A stretch of DNA of 64,000 nt from positions 248,001-312,000 of the forward strand of contig JAMPHA010000001.1 of assembly GCA_023663615.1 (NCBI GenBank), read 5' to 3'. The stretch is from DLAJ01 sp023663615. Its GTDB lineage: Bacteria; Bacillota; Clostridia; Lachnospirales; Lachnospiraceae. The notes below the pieces were generated by a model that saw only the letters and a program-made list of their open reading frames with translations, ran no database searches and was not told where the DNA came from. Position numbers and translations under genes: made by a program. Positions 9,033-17,165 of this stretch are shown piece by piece (the first letter of the stretch is position 1; each line of letters opens with the position of its first letter).

Positions 9033-10544
9033 GTGCGTTTACAGGATTTGGAGCGGTTTGACGAGATTGTGATCCAATGTCACGATCATCCCGATGCGGA
9101 TGCGTTTGCATCGGGATTTGGTCTTTATCGGTATTTTACGGCAAAAGGAAAACAGGTGCGGTTTGTGTACAGCGGGCGGAGTAAGGCGGAGAAGAGCAAT
9201 CTGGTTCTGATGCTTTCCAAACTTGGGATTCCGGTCGAATATGTAACCGGGCTCACAGAGCTGCCGAAACTTCTGATCATGACAGATTGTCAGTACGGGG
9301 GCGGCAATGTGACGCGTTTTGAGGCGGAAGAGGTCGCGGTCGTCGATCATCATGAGCGGGACGAGCGGGCGGCGCTCTCCGAAGTGTCCGACGCGTTCTG
9401 CGAGATCAGGAGCAGTTACGGAAGCTGCGCGACGCTCGTGTGGCAGCTTTTGACGGATGCGGGGTATGACGTCAACGCCGATCTGGAGCTGGCAACGGCG
9501 CTCTATTACGGGCTTTACATGGATACGGGGCAGTTTGGCGACATTTATCATCCGATGGATAGGGATATGCGGGACGCCCTGCATTATGACAGGGGGATTT
9601 TTTCGCAGTTAAAAAATACCAATCTCTCCAGCCGCGAACTGGAGATCGCGGGCGACGCGCTGCTGCACCACCGCATTTTGGAAGACCTGCATTTTGCGGT
9701 CGTGAAAGTGAAGCCGTGCGACGCGAATATTTTAGGCATCGTGAGCGATTTTGTACTTCAGACGGATGTTGTCGATACCTGTGTAATCTACAGCACGCTT
9801 TCCGACGGTTATAAATTGTCGTTTCGAAGCTGCGAAAAAGAGATCAAGGCGAGCGATCTGGCAGCCTACATGACGGAGAGGATCGGTTCGGGCGGCGGTC
9901 ATGCGGAAAAAGCGGGCGGTTTTATCCGCGGGGACTTATTTGCCGCGCGGTATCCGGACGAGCAGTTGGAGACCTATTTTGAACGTCGGATGGCGGCGTA
10001 CCTAAAAAGCTACGAAGTCATTGACGCGAAAGCGTATGAGATCGACCTGTCCGGCATGAAGCGGTACCGCAAGAAAAACCTGCCTTTGGGATTTGTGGAA
10101 CTTGGCGCGGTATATCCCGTGGGGACGCCCCTGCTCGTGCGCACGCTGGAAGGGGATCTGGAAATTAACGTAACAGATGATATTTATTTGATGGTCGGGA
10201 TCCGGGGAGAAGTCTATCCGATCCGTGCCGAAAAGTTTGCCAGAACCTATCGGAGGCTGGACGAGCCGTATCTCGTGCAGACGGAGTATATTCCGAGCGT
10301 GCATAATCGTTTGGACGGAAGCGTCCGCAATGTGTCCGGATTTGTGAAAAGCTGCGTGCCGACGGGGGAGACGTTTGTCTATGCCCGGAGGCTGGAGCGT
10401 CAGGTGAAGATTTTTACCGCCTGGGACACCGTCAATTATGTGGCGGGTGCGCCGGGCGATATGCTTGCCGTAAGAACGGACGACCTGCATGACATTTATA
10501 GTATTGAGCAGCATATTTTTGAACAGACTTATGAGGACGCATAA
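9033..10544 (+). CDS. DHH-family phosphoesterase with a C-terminal tandem domain
   Basis: The frame opens at 8904 but the real start is the GTG at 9033, eight bases after GGAGG; the upstream part overlaps greA and looks like nothing. 503 residues. Motif I is HDHPDADAFAS, a later DCQYGGGNV and VVDHHERD give motifs II-III, and GGGHAEKAGGFI is the substrate-binding DHHA1 loop. This is the NrnA/c-di-AMP phosphodiesterase type of Mn-dependent phosphoesterase. The last 160 residues hold what look like two copies of a small unit (IYLMVGIRGEVYPIRAEKF and MLAVRTDDLHDIYSIEQHIF), unusual for NrnA. Substrate may be nanoRNA or pApA, but the extra domain leaves that open. Confidence 0.88.
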   Translation: MRLQDLERFDEIVIQCHDHPDADAFASGFGLYRYFTAKGKQVRFVYSGRSKAEKSNLVLMLSKLGIPVEYVTGLTELPKLLIMTDCQYGGGNVTRFEAEEVAVVDHHERDERAALSEVSDAFCEIRSSYGSCATLVWQLLTDAGYDVNADLELATALYYGLYMDTGQFGDIYHPMDRDMRDALHYDRGIFSQLKNTNLSSRELEIAGDALLHHRILEDLHFAVVKVKPCDANILGIVSDFVLQTDVVDTCVIYSTLSDGYKLSFRSCEKEIKASDLAAYMTERIGSGGGHAEKAGGFIRGDLFAARYPDEQLETYFERRMAAYLKSYEVIDAKAYEIDLSGMKRYRKKNLPLGFVELGAVYPVGTPLLVRTLEGDLEINVTDDIYLMVGIRGEVYPIRAEKFARTYRRLDEPYLVQTEYIPSVHNRLDGSVRNVSGFVKSCVPTGETFVYARRLERQVKIFTAWDTVNYVAGAPGDMLAVRTDDLHDIYSIEQHIFEQTYEDA

Positions 10545-10670
10545 ATGGAGAAGCATGCGCTGCGGAAAAAGGAAGTGCCCGGAGGTGCGGAACTGACGCC
10601 GGAGGAGAGGAAAATCTACTATATCGGGTCGGGCGGCGGTTATGTTTTTGCGGGGCTGCGGATAAAATAA
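10545..10670 (+). CDS. Possible 41-residue protein
   Basis: ATG at 10545 follows the DHH stop directly (TAAATG), then 41 codons to TAA at 10668. The peptide is basic at the start (MEKHALRKKEVPGG), with a glycine-rich end (GSGGGYVFAGLRIK). The AGGACG just before the previous stop could serve as a weak RBS for coupled translation. No family recognised. It may only be the decayed remnant of a longer reading frame. Confidence 0.3.
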   Translation: MEKHALRKKEVPGGAELTPEERKIYYIGSGGGYVFAGLRIK

Positions 10671-10771
10671 TAAAAACGAATGCGGCGTGCGCTTTGCGGC
10701 TGTCTGAAAAAAGAGACGATTCTCCCTGCGACGCCCAAACTCGCAGGCTTGCGTCAGCATGGAGGATTAGG

Positions 10772-11824
10772 TTGAAGTGGTTTGACTTTCATTGCGATAC
10801 GTTGACGGTATGTGAGGAGCAGGGACTTCCCATGCGGAGCAATGCGCGGACACAGCTTGACTTTGTAAGGTTGAGACAGGCGGGCGCATATGCGCAGTGC
10901 TTTGCGGTTTTTTTTGACCGGGACGCGCTCAAAAAGCAGGGTGTCTCCGCATGGCGGCGTTATGAACAGCTCCGGGATCATTTTTACGCGGAATTACAAA
11001 ACAATCGGGATGCGGTCAGGCAGGTGCGCACGGCGCAGGAGCTTGCGGAGGCGGAGCGGGACGGCGTGACCGGCGCGATATTGACGGTCGAGGGCGGGGA
11101 GCTGCTCGGCGGGGAACCGTTTGGCGGGGCGCAGGCTTCCGCTGCGGGAGAGCAGGTATCTGTTGAGGGAGCGCGTGAAGAAAAGAGAGCCGGAAGCTTA
11201 CACAATGCCGGCGGGCGCGTATCCTCCGGCGAGATCGACATCCTGCGCGCGCGCCTTGCGCGCATGCGGTCGGACGGCGTGCGTCTGCTGACATTGACGT
11301 GGAATCATGAAAACGTGCTGGGATACCCAAACGGGAGCGCGGGCGGCTTAAAGCAAGCCGGATATGAGGCGGTGGCATTTATGCAGGAGCTCGGTATGCT
11401 CGTGGATGTTTCCCACCTGTCGGACCGCGGTTTTTGGGATGTCATGGACAGCGCCAAAAAGCCGGTCATTGCATCACATTCCTGTGCGCGCAGTCTTTGC
11501 GGGCATCCGAGAAACTTAACGGATGCGCAGCTAAAGGCAATCGGGGAAAACGGGGGCGTTGTGGGCGTGAATTTTCATGCGCCGTTTCTGAAAGAAAACG
11601 GTGTTTCGGGAAGTATTCAGGATGTCGTGCGTCACCTGCGCCACATTATTTCCTGTGCGGGAAGCGAAGCGGCGGCATTCGGCTCGGATTATGACGGGAT
11701 GCAGGGAACGCCGGAATGGGGCGGCTGCGAAGGGATGCCGCGCCTCATCGAGGCGCTCTCCGGCTATTTTGATGCGGACACGATGGAGAAAATCTGCTAT
11801 CGGAATGCGGAGCGTTTATTATGA
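10772..11824 (+). CDS. Membrane-dipeptidase family (M19) peptidase
   Basis: I place the start at the TTG at 10772, seven bases after GGAGG; the frame upstream (10694) has no RBS. 350 residues. Zinc ligands are visible as FHCDTL near the N terminus, Glu in TVEGGE, and His in VDVSHLSD and IASHSCARSL; FGSDYDGM is the conserved end motif. M19 enzymes hydrolyse dipeptides, including D-Ala-containing ones. An insertion of about 40 residues (starting GEPFGGAQASAAGEQ, rich in Ala/Gly/Glu) sits after the Glu ligand and looks like low-complexity expansion. No signal peptide, so probably cytoplasmic. Followed closely by the HAD phosphatase. Confidence 0.88.
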   Translation: MKWFDFHCDTLTVCEEQGLPMRSNARTQLDFVRLRQAGAYAQCFAVFFDRDALKKQGVSAWRRYEQLRDHFYAELQNNRDAVRQVRTAQELAEAERDGVTGAILTVEGGELLGGEPFGGAQASAAGEQVSVEGAREEKRAGSLHNAGGRVSSGEIDILRARLARMRSDGVRLLTLTWNHENVLGYPNGSAGGLKQAGYEAVAFMQELGMLVDVSHLSDRGFWDVMDSAKKPVIASHSCARSLCGHPRNLTDAQLKAIGENGGVVGVNFHAPFLKENGVSGSIQDVVRHLRHIISCAGSEAAAFGSDYDGMQGTPEWGGCEGMPRLIEALSGYFDADTMEKICYRNAERLL

Positions 11825-11851
11825 CACGATACAGAAAGGAAGGGCGGTTCC

Positions 11852-12673
11852 ATGGCCGGCAAACTGATCTTTTTTGATGTGGACGGAACGCTCGTGCAGT
11901 TTGACGGGACGATGCCGCCCTCGGCGGGAGAAGCGCTGCGGCGCGCAAGGAAAAACGGGCACCGGCTTGTTCTTTGCACGGGCAGAAGCAAATATCAGAT
12001 TTATCCGTGGCTTTTGGAGTTTGGATTTGACGGGATCGTCGCTGCCGCGGGGGCCTATGTGGAATGGCAGGGGCGGTGTATCAGTCATAAAACAGCTTCC
12101 GGGCGGGCGCTGCATCGGTTTGTGGACTTTTTTGAAAGAGAGCGGATTCCCTATTGCCTCCAGACGGCGCAGAGTACGATCGTGACCGATGAGAATGCGC
12201 AAAAGATCATGCGGCTGTTTGCAGAGAAATTTTCCGTCAGCGAGGAGCAGGTCAGACAGGTGTTCGGCGATGTGACGCGGGATGCAGAGCCGGAAGGGCA
12301 CCGGGATATAGAAAAAATGATCTATTATGATTCGCCGTATTCTGTCGGGGAGGTCGCCGCGGCGCTTACGCCGTGGTTTGACGTGACGGTGACAAGTTTC
12401 GCGGATGCGGATGAGACAAGCGGGGAGGTGACGCTCGCAGGCGTCACAAAGTCCTACGGCATGAGAAAGCTGATGGAGCACGCCGCCTGCGCACAGCTTG
12501 ATACGATTGCATTCGGCGACGGATTCAACGATCTGGACATGCTTCAATTTGCGGGAACGGGCGTTGCGATGGGCAATGCCGCAGAGAAGGTCAGGAGCGC
12601 GGCGGACAGAGTGACGGCGCGCGTGGACGAGGACGGGATCTGGTGCGCGCTGCACGACATGGCGCTGATCTGA
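11852..12673 (+). CDS. Cof-type HAD hydrolase
   Basis: 273 residues, ATG preceded by GGAAGGGCGG. HAD motif I is FFDVDGTLV, motif II CTGRS, and motif III/IV GFNDLDMLQFAGTGVAMGNA. The large cap between motifs II and III is of the Cof/IIB type, found in sugar-phosphate and pyridoxal-phosphate phosphatases. Substrate is not predictable. The last four codons and stop (Met-Ala-Leu-Ile-stop) are the first part of the 32-nt tandem repeat that runs on behind the gene, so the C terminus itself may have been created or altered by the repeat. Confidence 0.9.
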   Translation: MAGKLIFFDVDGTLVQFDGTMPPSAGEALRRARKNGHRLVLCTGRSKYQIYPWLLEFGFDGIVAAAGAYVEWQGRCISHKTASGRALHRFVDFFERERIPYCLQTAQSTIVTDENAQKIMRLFAEKFSVSEEQVRQVFGDVTRDAEPEGHRDIEKMIYYDSPYSVGEVAAALTPWFDVTVTSFADADETSGEVTLAGVTKSYGMRKLMEHAACAQLDTIAFGDGFNDLDMLQFAGTGVAMGNAAEKVRSAADRVTARVDEDGIWCALHDMALI

Positions 12674-12745
12674 AAGCGGATCGCTGTGAGATGGCGCTGA
12701 TCTGAAAGCGGATCGCTGTGAGATGGCGCTGATCTGAAAGCGGAT
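12659..12745 (+). repeat. 32-nt minisatellite starting inside the HAD gene
   Basis: Unit ATGGCGCTGATCTGAAAGCG plus GATCGCTGTGAG, 32 nt. Copies: 12659-12690, 12691-12722, and a third from 12723 cut by the N run. A degenerate unit is seen after the gap (from 12846). The first copy contains the last four codons and stop of the upstream gene. Copies are identical as far as seen, so expansion is recent, and the repeat probably caused the assembly gap. Confidence 0.92.
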
Positions 12746-12845
12746 NNNNNNNNNNNNNNNNNNNNNNNNNNNNNNNNNNNNNNNNNNNNNNNNNNNNNNN
12801 NNNNNNNNNNNNNNNNNNNNNNNNNNNNNNNNNNNNNNNNNNNNN
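12746..12845. other. Assembly gap (100 N)
   Basis: Exactly 100 N, a scaffolder default, inside the 32-nt tandem repeat. The true repeat number and length are unknown. Confidence 0.97.
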
Positions 12846-12970
12846 CGCTGTGAAAAGGCGCTGATCGGAAGGCAAACCGCTGTGACATGGAGGCGGAAAA
12901 TCCCCAACGGAGTCAGGTAAAAGATAATCTGCATAGAAAATCTGCACAGAAAACACAATATCTTGTGGCG

Positions 12971-12999
12971 TTCAAAAAAAAAGTATGCTACACTATAAA
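12971..12999 (+). promoter_or_regulatory. Likely promoter of the TPR lipoprotein
   Basis: TTCAAA (12971-12976), 17 bases, TATAAA (12994-12999). About 80 bases ahead of the start codon. Confidence 0.5.
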
Positions 13000-13020
13000 A
13001 GATAACATGATTCGTTTATG

Positions 13021-13055
13021 ACAAAAGAACATTTGCGGTGCGCGTGTTCTTTTGT
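13021..13055 (+). promoter_or_regulatory. Leader hairpin of the TPR lipoprotein
   Basis: ACAAAAGAACA (13021-13031) and TGTTCTTTTGT (13045-13055) pair perfectly over 11 bp around a 13-base loop, with TTTCAG after. It lies between promoter and start codon, so it is a possible attenuator or mRNA stabiliser. The T-run is too short for a convincing terminator. Confidence 0.5.
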
Positions 13056-13081
13056 TTTCAGATAAAAAAGGAATACAGCGG

Positions 13082-14134
13082 ATGAACCTTCGAAAGACGA
13101 CGATTGCCCTCCTTGCGGGGATCATGCTTTTTTCCTGTACCTCATGCGGCAGCGGGAAAAAGAGCACAAACTTACAGGCGGGAATGGAATACATAGAAAA
13201 TGCCGAATACGACAATGCGCTTGCCTGTTTTGACGCCGGGGAGGCGGCAGGGGAGAACCGGGAGCTGATCTACCGTGCAAGGGGGATTGCGTATATCGGG
13301 AAAATGCAGTATGGTGATGCGGTCAGTTCTTTTTTGACGGCGCTTGCGTGCTGCGACGGCACACTGACCGATTTAGAATACGACATCAATTATTATTTAG
13401 CGACTGCCTATTACAAAAGCGGCGATTACAGGAGCGCGTTCGATACCTACAGCGCCATCCTCGCCCTAAAGCCCAAGGAGGAGCGGGCGTATTATCTCAG
13501 GGGAATCGCGGCGATCTCCATGGGTTATCATGACCAGGCGGTCTTAGATTTTGACAAGGCGGTCAGCCTCAATAAGAATAATTATTCCATGTATATTGAT
13601 ATTTATCTGATTCTGGATAAATACGGCTACTCTCAGGAGGGACAGACTTATTTAGAGGATGCCATGAGCGCGGGGAGCCGCAGTATGTCCGATTACGATA
13701 AGGGGCGTATCTGCTATTACATGGGTGATTATGAGAACGCCTGTACCTATCTTGACAGCGCCAACAAGGCGAATACCAATGAGACGATCGTTTTAGAGCT
13801 TGGCAAGGCGTATGAGGCGACGGGAGACGTGAATTTCGCAGCGTCGATTTATGTCAACTATCTGTCCAACTACGGAGAGAGCGCGCCGATCTACAACCAG
13901 CTCGGAACGTGCAAGCTCGCGACGGGGGACTATCCGGCGGCGCTGGATGCGATCGAGAGCGGGATCGCCATGAACAATATGGATGTCATGCAGACGTTAA
14001 AATATAATGAGATCGTCGCCTATGAGTATATGGGCGATTTCAAAAAAGCGTGCGTGCTGATGGAAAATTATCTTGCCGCTTATCCCGATGACACGCGGGC
14101 GCAGAGGGAATATGAATTTTTGCGCACGCGATAG
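13082..14134 (+). CDS. TPR-repeat lipoprotein
   Basis: 350 residues from the ATG at 13082 (GGAATACAGCGG before it); the ORF opens 10 codons earlier without an RBS. The signal peptide MNLRKTTIALLAGIMLFSC ends in a lipobox, with a second Cys three residues on. From about residue 35 the chain is made of TPR units (for example AYIGKMQYGDAVSSFLTAL, YYKSGDYRSAFDTYSAILAL, AYEATGDVNFAASIYVNYL), about eight in all. This is a protein-interaction scaffold anchored outside the membrane. Its partner is not evident. Its own promoter and hairpin suggest a separate transcript from the HAD gene. Confidence 0.88.
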   Translation: MNLRKTTIALLAGIMLFSCTSCGSGKKSTNLQAGMEYIENAEYDNALACFDAGEAAGENRELIYRARGIAYIGKMQYGDAVSSFLTALACCDGTLTDLEYDINYYLATAYYKSGDYRSAFDTYSAILALKPKEERAYYLRGIAAISMGYHDQAVLDFDKAVSLNKNNYSMYIDIYLILDKYGYSQEGQTYLEDAMSAGSRSMSDYDKGRICYYMGDYENACTYLDSANKANTNETIVLELGKAYEATGDVNFAASIYVNYLSNYGESAPIYNQLGTCKLATGDYPAALDAIESGIAMNNMDVMQTLKYNEIVAYEYMGDFKKACVLMENYLAAYPDDTRAQREYEFLRTR

Positions 14135-14181
14135 GGAAATCCATGAAACGCCGTACGAACGGCAGAATGAGAGGTGTCGGA

Positions 14182-14583
14182 ATGAACGACTTATTTTTAC
14201 GCGTGAAAGGAATTGTAAAAAAGGATGATAAGTATCTGGTCATCAAGAGGTGGGTGGATGACAGGATCCCGGATCCATTTGTATGGGAGTTTTTTGACGG
14301 GGAGGTCGCGCACGGGGAGGCGCCGGATATTGCGGTGCAGCGCGTGATCCGCGACACGATCGGCGTGGAGGGCGCGATCGAAAAGATCGTCTATACATGG
14401 TCGCAGATGATCGGCGATACCCAGTGCGTGGGGCTTGCCTATCTTTGCAGCATTGAGTCGGACGACGCCGCGTTCGTGCTGCCGGAGGAGTTCGGCGGCT
14501 GGGAATGGATCGGCAGGGAGCAGTTTGAGGAATATATCGAGAACCGTTATGTGCTGGGGGACTTAGAGGGGGTAGTGCTGTAA
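14182..14583 (+). CDS. Nudix-fold protein with a degenerate Nudix box
   Basis: Start at the ATG at 14182 (GAGAGGTG upstream); 133 residues. The fold is visible from LRVKGIVKKDDKYLVIKRW to EFGGWEWIGREQFEEY. The Nudix box G-x5-E-x7-R-E-U-x-E-E-x-G-U is here GEVAHGE...RVIRDTIGV: the first Gly, Glu and Arg remain, but the metal-binding E-x-x-E-E core is Val/Asp/Thr. Mg-dependent hydrolysis is therefore doubtful; it may bind a nucleotide as a regulator. The gene ends 2 bases before pyrF, with which it is surely co-translated, suggesting a link with pyrimidine metabolism. Confidence 0.78.
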   Translation: MNDLFLRVKGIVKKDDKYLVIKRWVDDRIPDPFVWEFFDGEVAHGEAPDIAVQRVIRDTIGVEGAIEKIVYTWSQMIGDTQCVGLAYLCSIESDDAAFVLPEEFGGWEWIGREQFEEYIENRYVLGDLEGVVL

Positions 14584-14585
14584 TC

Positions 14586-15515
14586 ATGATCCAGAGGCTC
14601 ATTCAGAATATTCAGAAAACGGGCGCGCCGATCGTGGTCGGCTTAGATCCGATGCTTTCCTATATCCCGGAGCATATCACGAAAAAAGCATACGAGGAAT
14701 TCGGGGAGACGCTTGCGGGCGCGGGAGAGGCGATCTGGCAGTATAATAAGGCGATCGTGGACGCGACGTATGATCTGATTCCGGCGGTAAAACCGCAGAT
14801 CGCCATGTACGAGCAATACGGCATTGAAGGTCTGACCGCGTTTCGAAAGACGGTGGATTACTGTAAACAAAAAGGACTCGTCGTCATCGGGGACGTCAAG
14901 CGCGGCGATATTGGGAGCACGTCGTCGGCATATGCCGCGGCGCATTTAGGGCGCGTGCAGGTCGGTGGAAAGACTTACGCCGCTTTTGACGAAGATTTTG
15001 CCACGGTCAATCCTTATTTGGGCACGGACGGCGTGAAACCGTTCGTGGATGTATGTAAAGAAGAAAAAAAAGGTATTTTTGTATTAGTAAAGACAAGCAA
15101 TCCGAGCAGCGGCGAATTTCAGGACCGCCTCATCGACGGCAAGCCGCTCTATGAGCATGTCGGCGAAAAAGTCGAGCAGTGGGGCGCGGATTGCATGGAA
15201 GGCGATTACAGCTTAGTCGGCGCCGTTGTGGGCGCGACCTATCCCGAAGAAGGAAAGCGGATGCGCGCGGTCATGCCGCATGCTTATATTCTCGTGCCGG
15301 GCTACGGCGCGCAGGGCGGAAAAGGCGCGGATTTAGTGCACTTTTTTAATAAGGACGGACTCGGTGCGATCGTCAATTCCTCACGCGGCATCATTGCGGC
15401 GTATCGACAGGAAAAGTATCAGAACATCGGCGCGCTTCATTTCGCGGATGCGTCGCGTCAGGCGGTCATCGACATGCGGGAGGATATAAAACAGGCGCTT
15501 GCGGCAAGCTGTTAA
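14586..15515 (+). CDS. pyrF: Orotidine 5'-phosphate decarboxylase, long form
   Basis: 309 residues, the longer type 2 form (about 300) rather than the 240-residue form. It starts with IVVGLDPMLSYIPEHI, and the catalytic D-x-K-x-x-D is in GDVKRGDIGST. LVPGYGAQGGKGADL and NSSRGI form the phosphate-binding loops. It converts OMP to UMP, the last step of de novo pyrimidine synthesis, in the cytoplasm. No other pyr gene is nearby; the only partner is the Nudix-like protein upstream. Confidence 0.95.
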   Translation: MIQRLIQNIQKTGAPIVVGLDPMLSYIPEHITKKAYEEFGETLAGAGEAIWQYNKAIVDATYDLIPAVKPQIAMYEQYGIEGLTAFRKTVDYCKQKGLVVIGDVKRGDIGSTSSAYAAAHLGRVQVGGKTYAAFDEDFATVNPYLGTDGVKPFVDVCKEEKKGIFVLVKTSNPSSGEFQDRLIDGKPLYEHVGEKVEQWGADCMEGDYSLVGAVVGATYPEEGKRMRAVMPHAYILVPGYGAQGGKGADLVHFFNKDGLGAIVNSSRGIIAAYRQEKYQNIGALHFADASRQAVIDMREDIKQALAASC

Positions 15516-15572
15516 ATATGCTATGCTTAATCCGTACCTTAGAGAGCTGCAATATGCGAAGGTGGTGGCAAC

Positions 15573-16190
15573 ATGGCGGATAACGAAAAACTGGATATTA
15601 TTCTGGTAAAGCTTGACTCAATGGGAGGTGACGTGCAGGAAGTCAAAGGTGACGTACAGGAGCTCAAGAGCGATATGCAGGAAGTCAAGGGAGACGTGCA
15701 GAAACTTAAGGACGAGGTGCAGGAACTTAAGAGTGACGTGCAGGAACTTAAGAGTGACGTGCAGGAACTTAAGAGTGACGTGCAGGAACTTAAGAGTGAC
15801 GTACAGGAACTCAAGAGCGATATGCAGGAAGTCAAAGGAGACGTGCAGAAACTTAAGGACGAGGTGCAGGAACTTAAGAGTGACGTACAGGAACTCAAGA
15901 GCGATATGCAGGAAGTCAAAGGTGACGTACAGGAGCTTAAGGACGAGGTGCAGGAGCTTAAAAGTGACATGAAGAGCACTAAAAATGAGGTACAAGGAGT
16001 CAAGAATAATATCATAAACTTGAAGAGCAAAGTGCAGGACGTTAAAAAGGAAGTAAGTCTGGTAAAACGTCGAGCGCTGAAATCCACGTCGGAGCTGAAA
16101 GTGATGGATGAACTCATTCTTGATGAAGTGGAGAGGGTGCACCGCATTTTAGATATGCATAAAGCAGATAAGAGGGTGCACACAGCGTAA
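15573..16190 (+). CDS. Heptad-repeat coiled-coil protein
   Basis: 205 residues. After MADNEKLDIILVKLDSM come about 17 nearly perfect seven-residue units (DVQELKS, DMQEVKG, DVQKLKD and the like), coded by a 21-nt tandem repeat with a larger internal duplication of about 18 heptad codons. Val and Leu fall at a/d positions, so it must form a long parallel coiled coil of roughly 20 nm. The C-terminal 60 residues (NEVQGVKNNIINLKSKV onward) are less regular. No signal or membrane helix. It sits between pyrF and the restriction island with its own terminator. Function unknown; copy number could vary between strains without breaking the frame. Confidence 0.8.
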   Translation: MADNEKLDIILVKLDSMGGDVQEVKGDVQELKSDMQEVKGDVQKLKDEVQELKSDVQELKSDVQELKSDVQELKSDVQELKSDMQEVKGDVQKLKDEVQELKSDVQELKSDMQEVKGDVQELKDEVQELKSDMKSTKNEVQGVKNNIINLKSKVQDVKKEVSLVKRRALKSTSELKVMDELILDEVERVHRILDMHKADKRVHTA

Positions 16191-16251
16191 GGATTGTCGG
16201 AGTCCTTGGGGGAGGCAGACCGATAAAGAATGTACTTAGGCATAGCGGAAG

Positions 16252-16292
16252 AACTGCAGCTTGTGGTAATGATCATGAAGCTGCAGTTTTTT
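16252..16292 (+). terminator. Strong terminator after the coiled-coil gene
   Basis: AACTGCAGCTT (16252-16262) and AAGCTGCAGTT (16278-16288) form a perfect 11-bp stem followed by TTTTTT. Confidence 0.92.
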
Positions 16293-16368
16293 GTTATACT
16301 CAAACCGCATAAATAGAAGATGACCTGACAAATAAGATACCGAACGAAGAAGAAGGGGAAACACGTAG

Positions 16369-16809
16369 ATGATTTATGCACCCAGTCATATCAAAAAGTA
16401 TGCAAAACAAATTCAGGGGGAAAATAAGTTTTTTAGTGATGGGATATGCGGAGAGTTTACTTTTGCGTATGAAATCATTTGTAATTGCGGAAATAAAGAA
16501 TTTGTTGTTTATAAGAATTCTGAACCGAAAGTGATAGCATTCTGCGCATCGTGTGGAAACCGAATAACAGTATATGATTTAATTGAATATCCATGTGCAA
16601 CGACTGCTAGAAACCCAGAAGAGGAATTGAGAAAAGTTTTTATTGACAACAACGATAACTTCAATGTAGCCATAATCATACAATACTCAGATCAGTTTGC
16701 TTTTGATGATGAGAGATTTGATGAAAATGATATAACTTGGTGTCAAATTTTTTTATATGATATGGTGAATCTGCAGTCAATTATGATCGTAGATGACGAA
16801 ACCGCATAA
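16369..16809 (+). CDS. Hypothetical protein with a four-cysteine zinc-ribbon-like core
   Basis: 146 residues, AAGGGG upstream of the ATG. No family recognised. A CNCGN...CASCGN pair (about residues 42-65) looks like a zinc ribbon; the second half is acidic with hydrophobic strands (NVAIIIQYSDQFAFDDERF). It is clearly more A+T-rich than the pyr and pur genes around the island and marks its left edge. It might be a small defence or accessory gene, but nothing in the sequence shows a function. Confidence 0.72.
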   Translation: MIYAPSHIKKYAKQIQGENKFFSDGICGEFTFAYEIICNCGNKEFVVYKNSEPKVIAFCASCGNRITVYDLIEYPCATTARNPEEELRKVFIDNNDNFNVAIIIQYSDQFAFDDERFDENDITWCQIFLYDMVNLQSIMIVDDETA

Positions 16810-16904
16810 GAAAACGCAGCAAAATTTAGAACAATTTATTTTCCGGATGGATCAATATATTTCAATATAAAAAATTCCTCAATCCGTCCAAGGAAAGTTC
16901 TCAT

Positions 16905-16970
16905 GCACATTGTGAATTACACCGATCGCGAAAGCGCCGGATGCGAACGGTAAATGTGCGTGTAATTCGC
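16905..16970. repeat. Permuted inverted repeat beside the gap
   Basis: Left block GCACATT-GTGAATTACAC (16905-16922); right block AATGTGC-GTGTAATTCGC (16953-16970). Each arm of the left block has its complement in the right block, but in crossed order, so both stems together would form a pseudoknot. It may be a recombination site, a structured RNA or the end of a mobile element. The rest of 16810-17030 shows no gene. Confidence 0.6.
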
Positions 16971-17030
16971 AAAACCTTGAGTTTCCGCAAACTGTAATCA
17001 AAAATCGGGTATATCAGTCCAAAGTGCCAA

Positions 17031-17130
17031 NNNNNNNNNNNNNNNNNNNNNNNNNNNNNNNNNNNNNNNNNNNNNNNNNNNNNNNNNNNNNNNNNNNNNN
17101 NNNNNNNNNNNNNNNNNNNNNNNNNNNNNN
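17031..17130. other. Assembly gap (100 N)
   Basis: Exactly 100 N immediately behind the broken 3' end of hsdR. A repeated or mobile sequence is a likely cause. Anything between the two flanks is unseen. Confidence 0.97.
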
Positions 17131-17165
17131 TTATTATTGAATTTTCAAGGTGCATAGGCACTTAT

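Noticed and set aside
12659..12745. CRISPR-like array of 32-nt repeats
   Set aside because: Units are directly adjacent with no unique spacers and no cas gene is in the window; it is a minisatellite.
15618..16142. 174-codon antisense frame in the coiled-coil gene, and 280 codons at 15539-16381
   Set aside because: They are mirror frames of the 21-nt repeat; the + strand frame has RBS, start and terminator.
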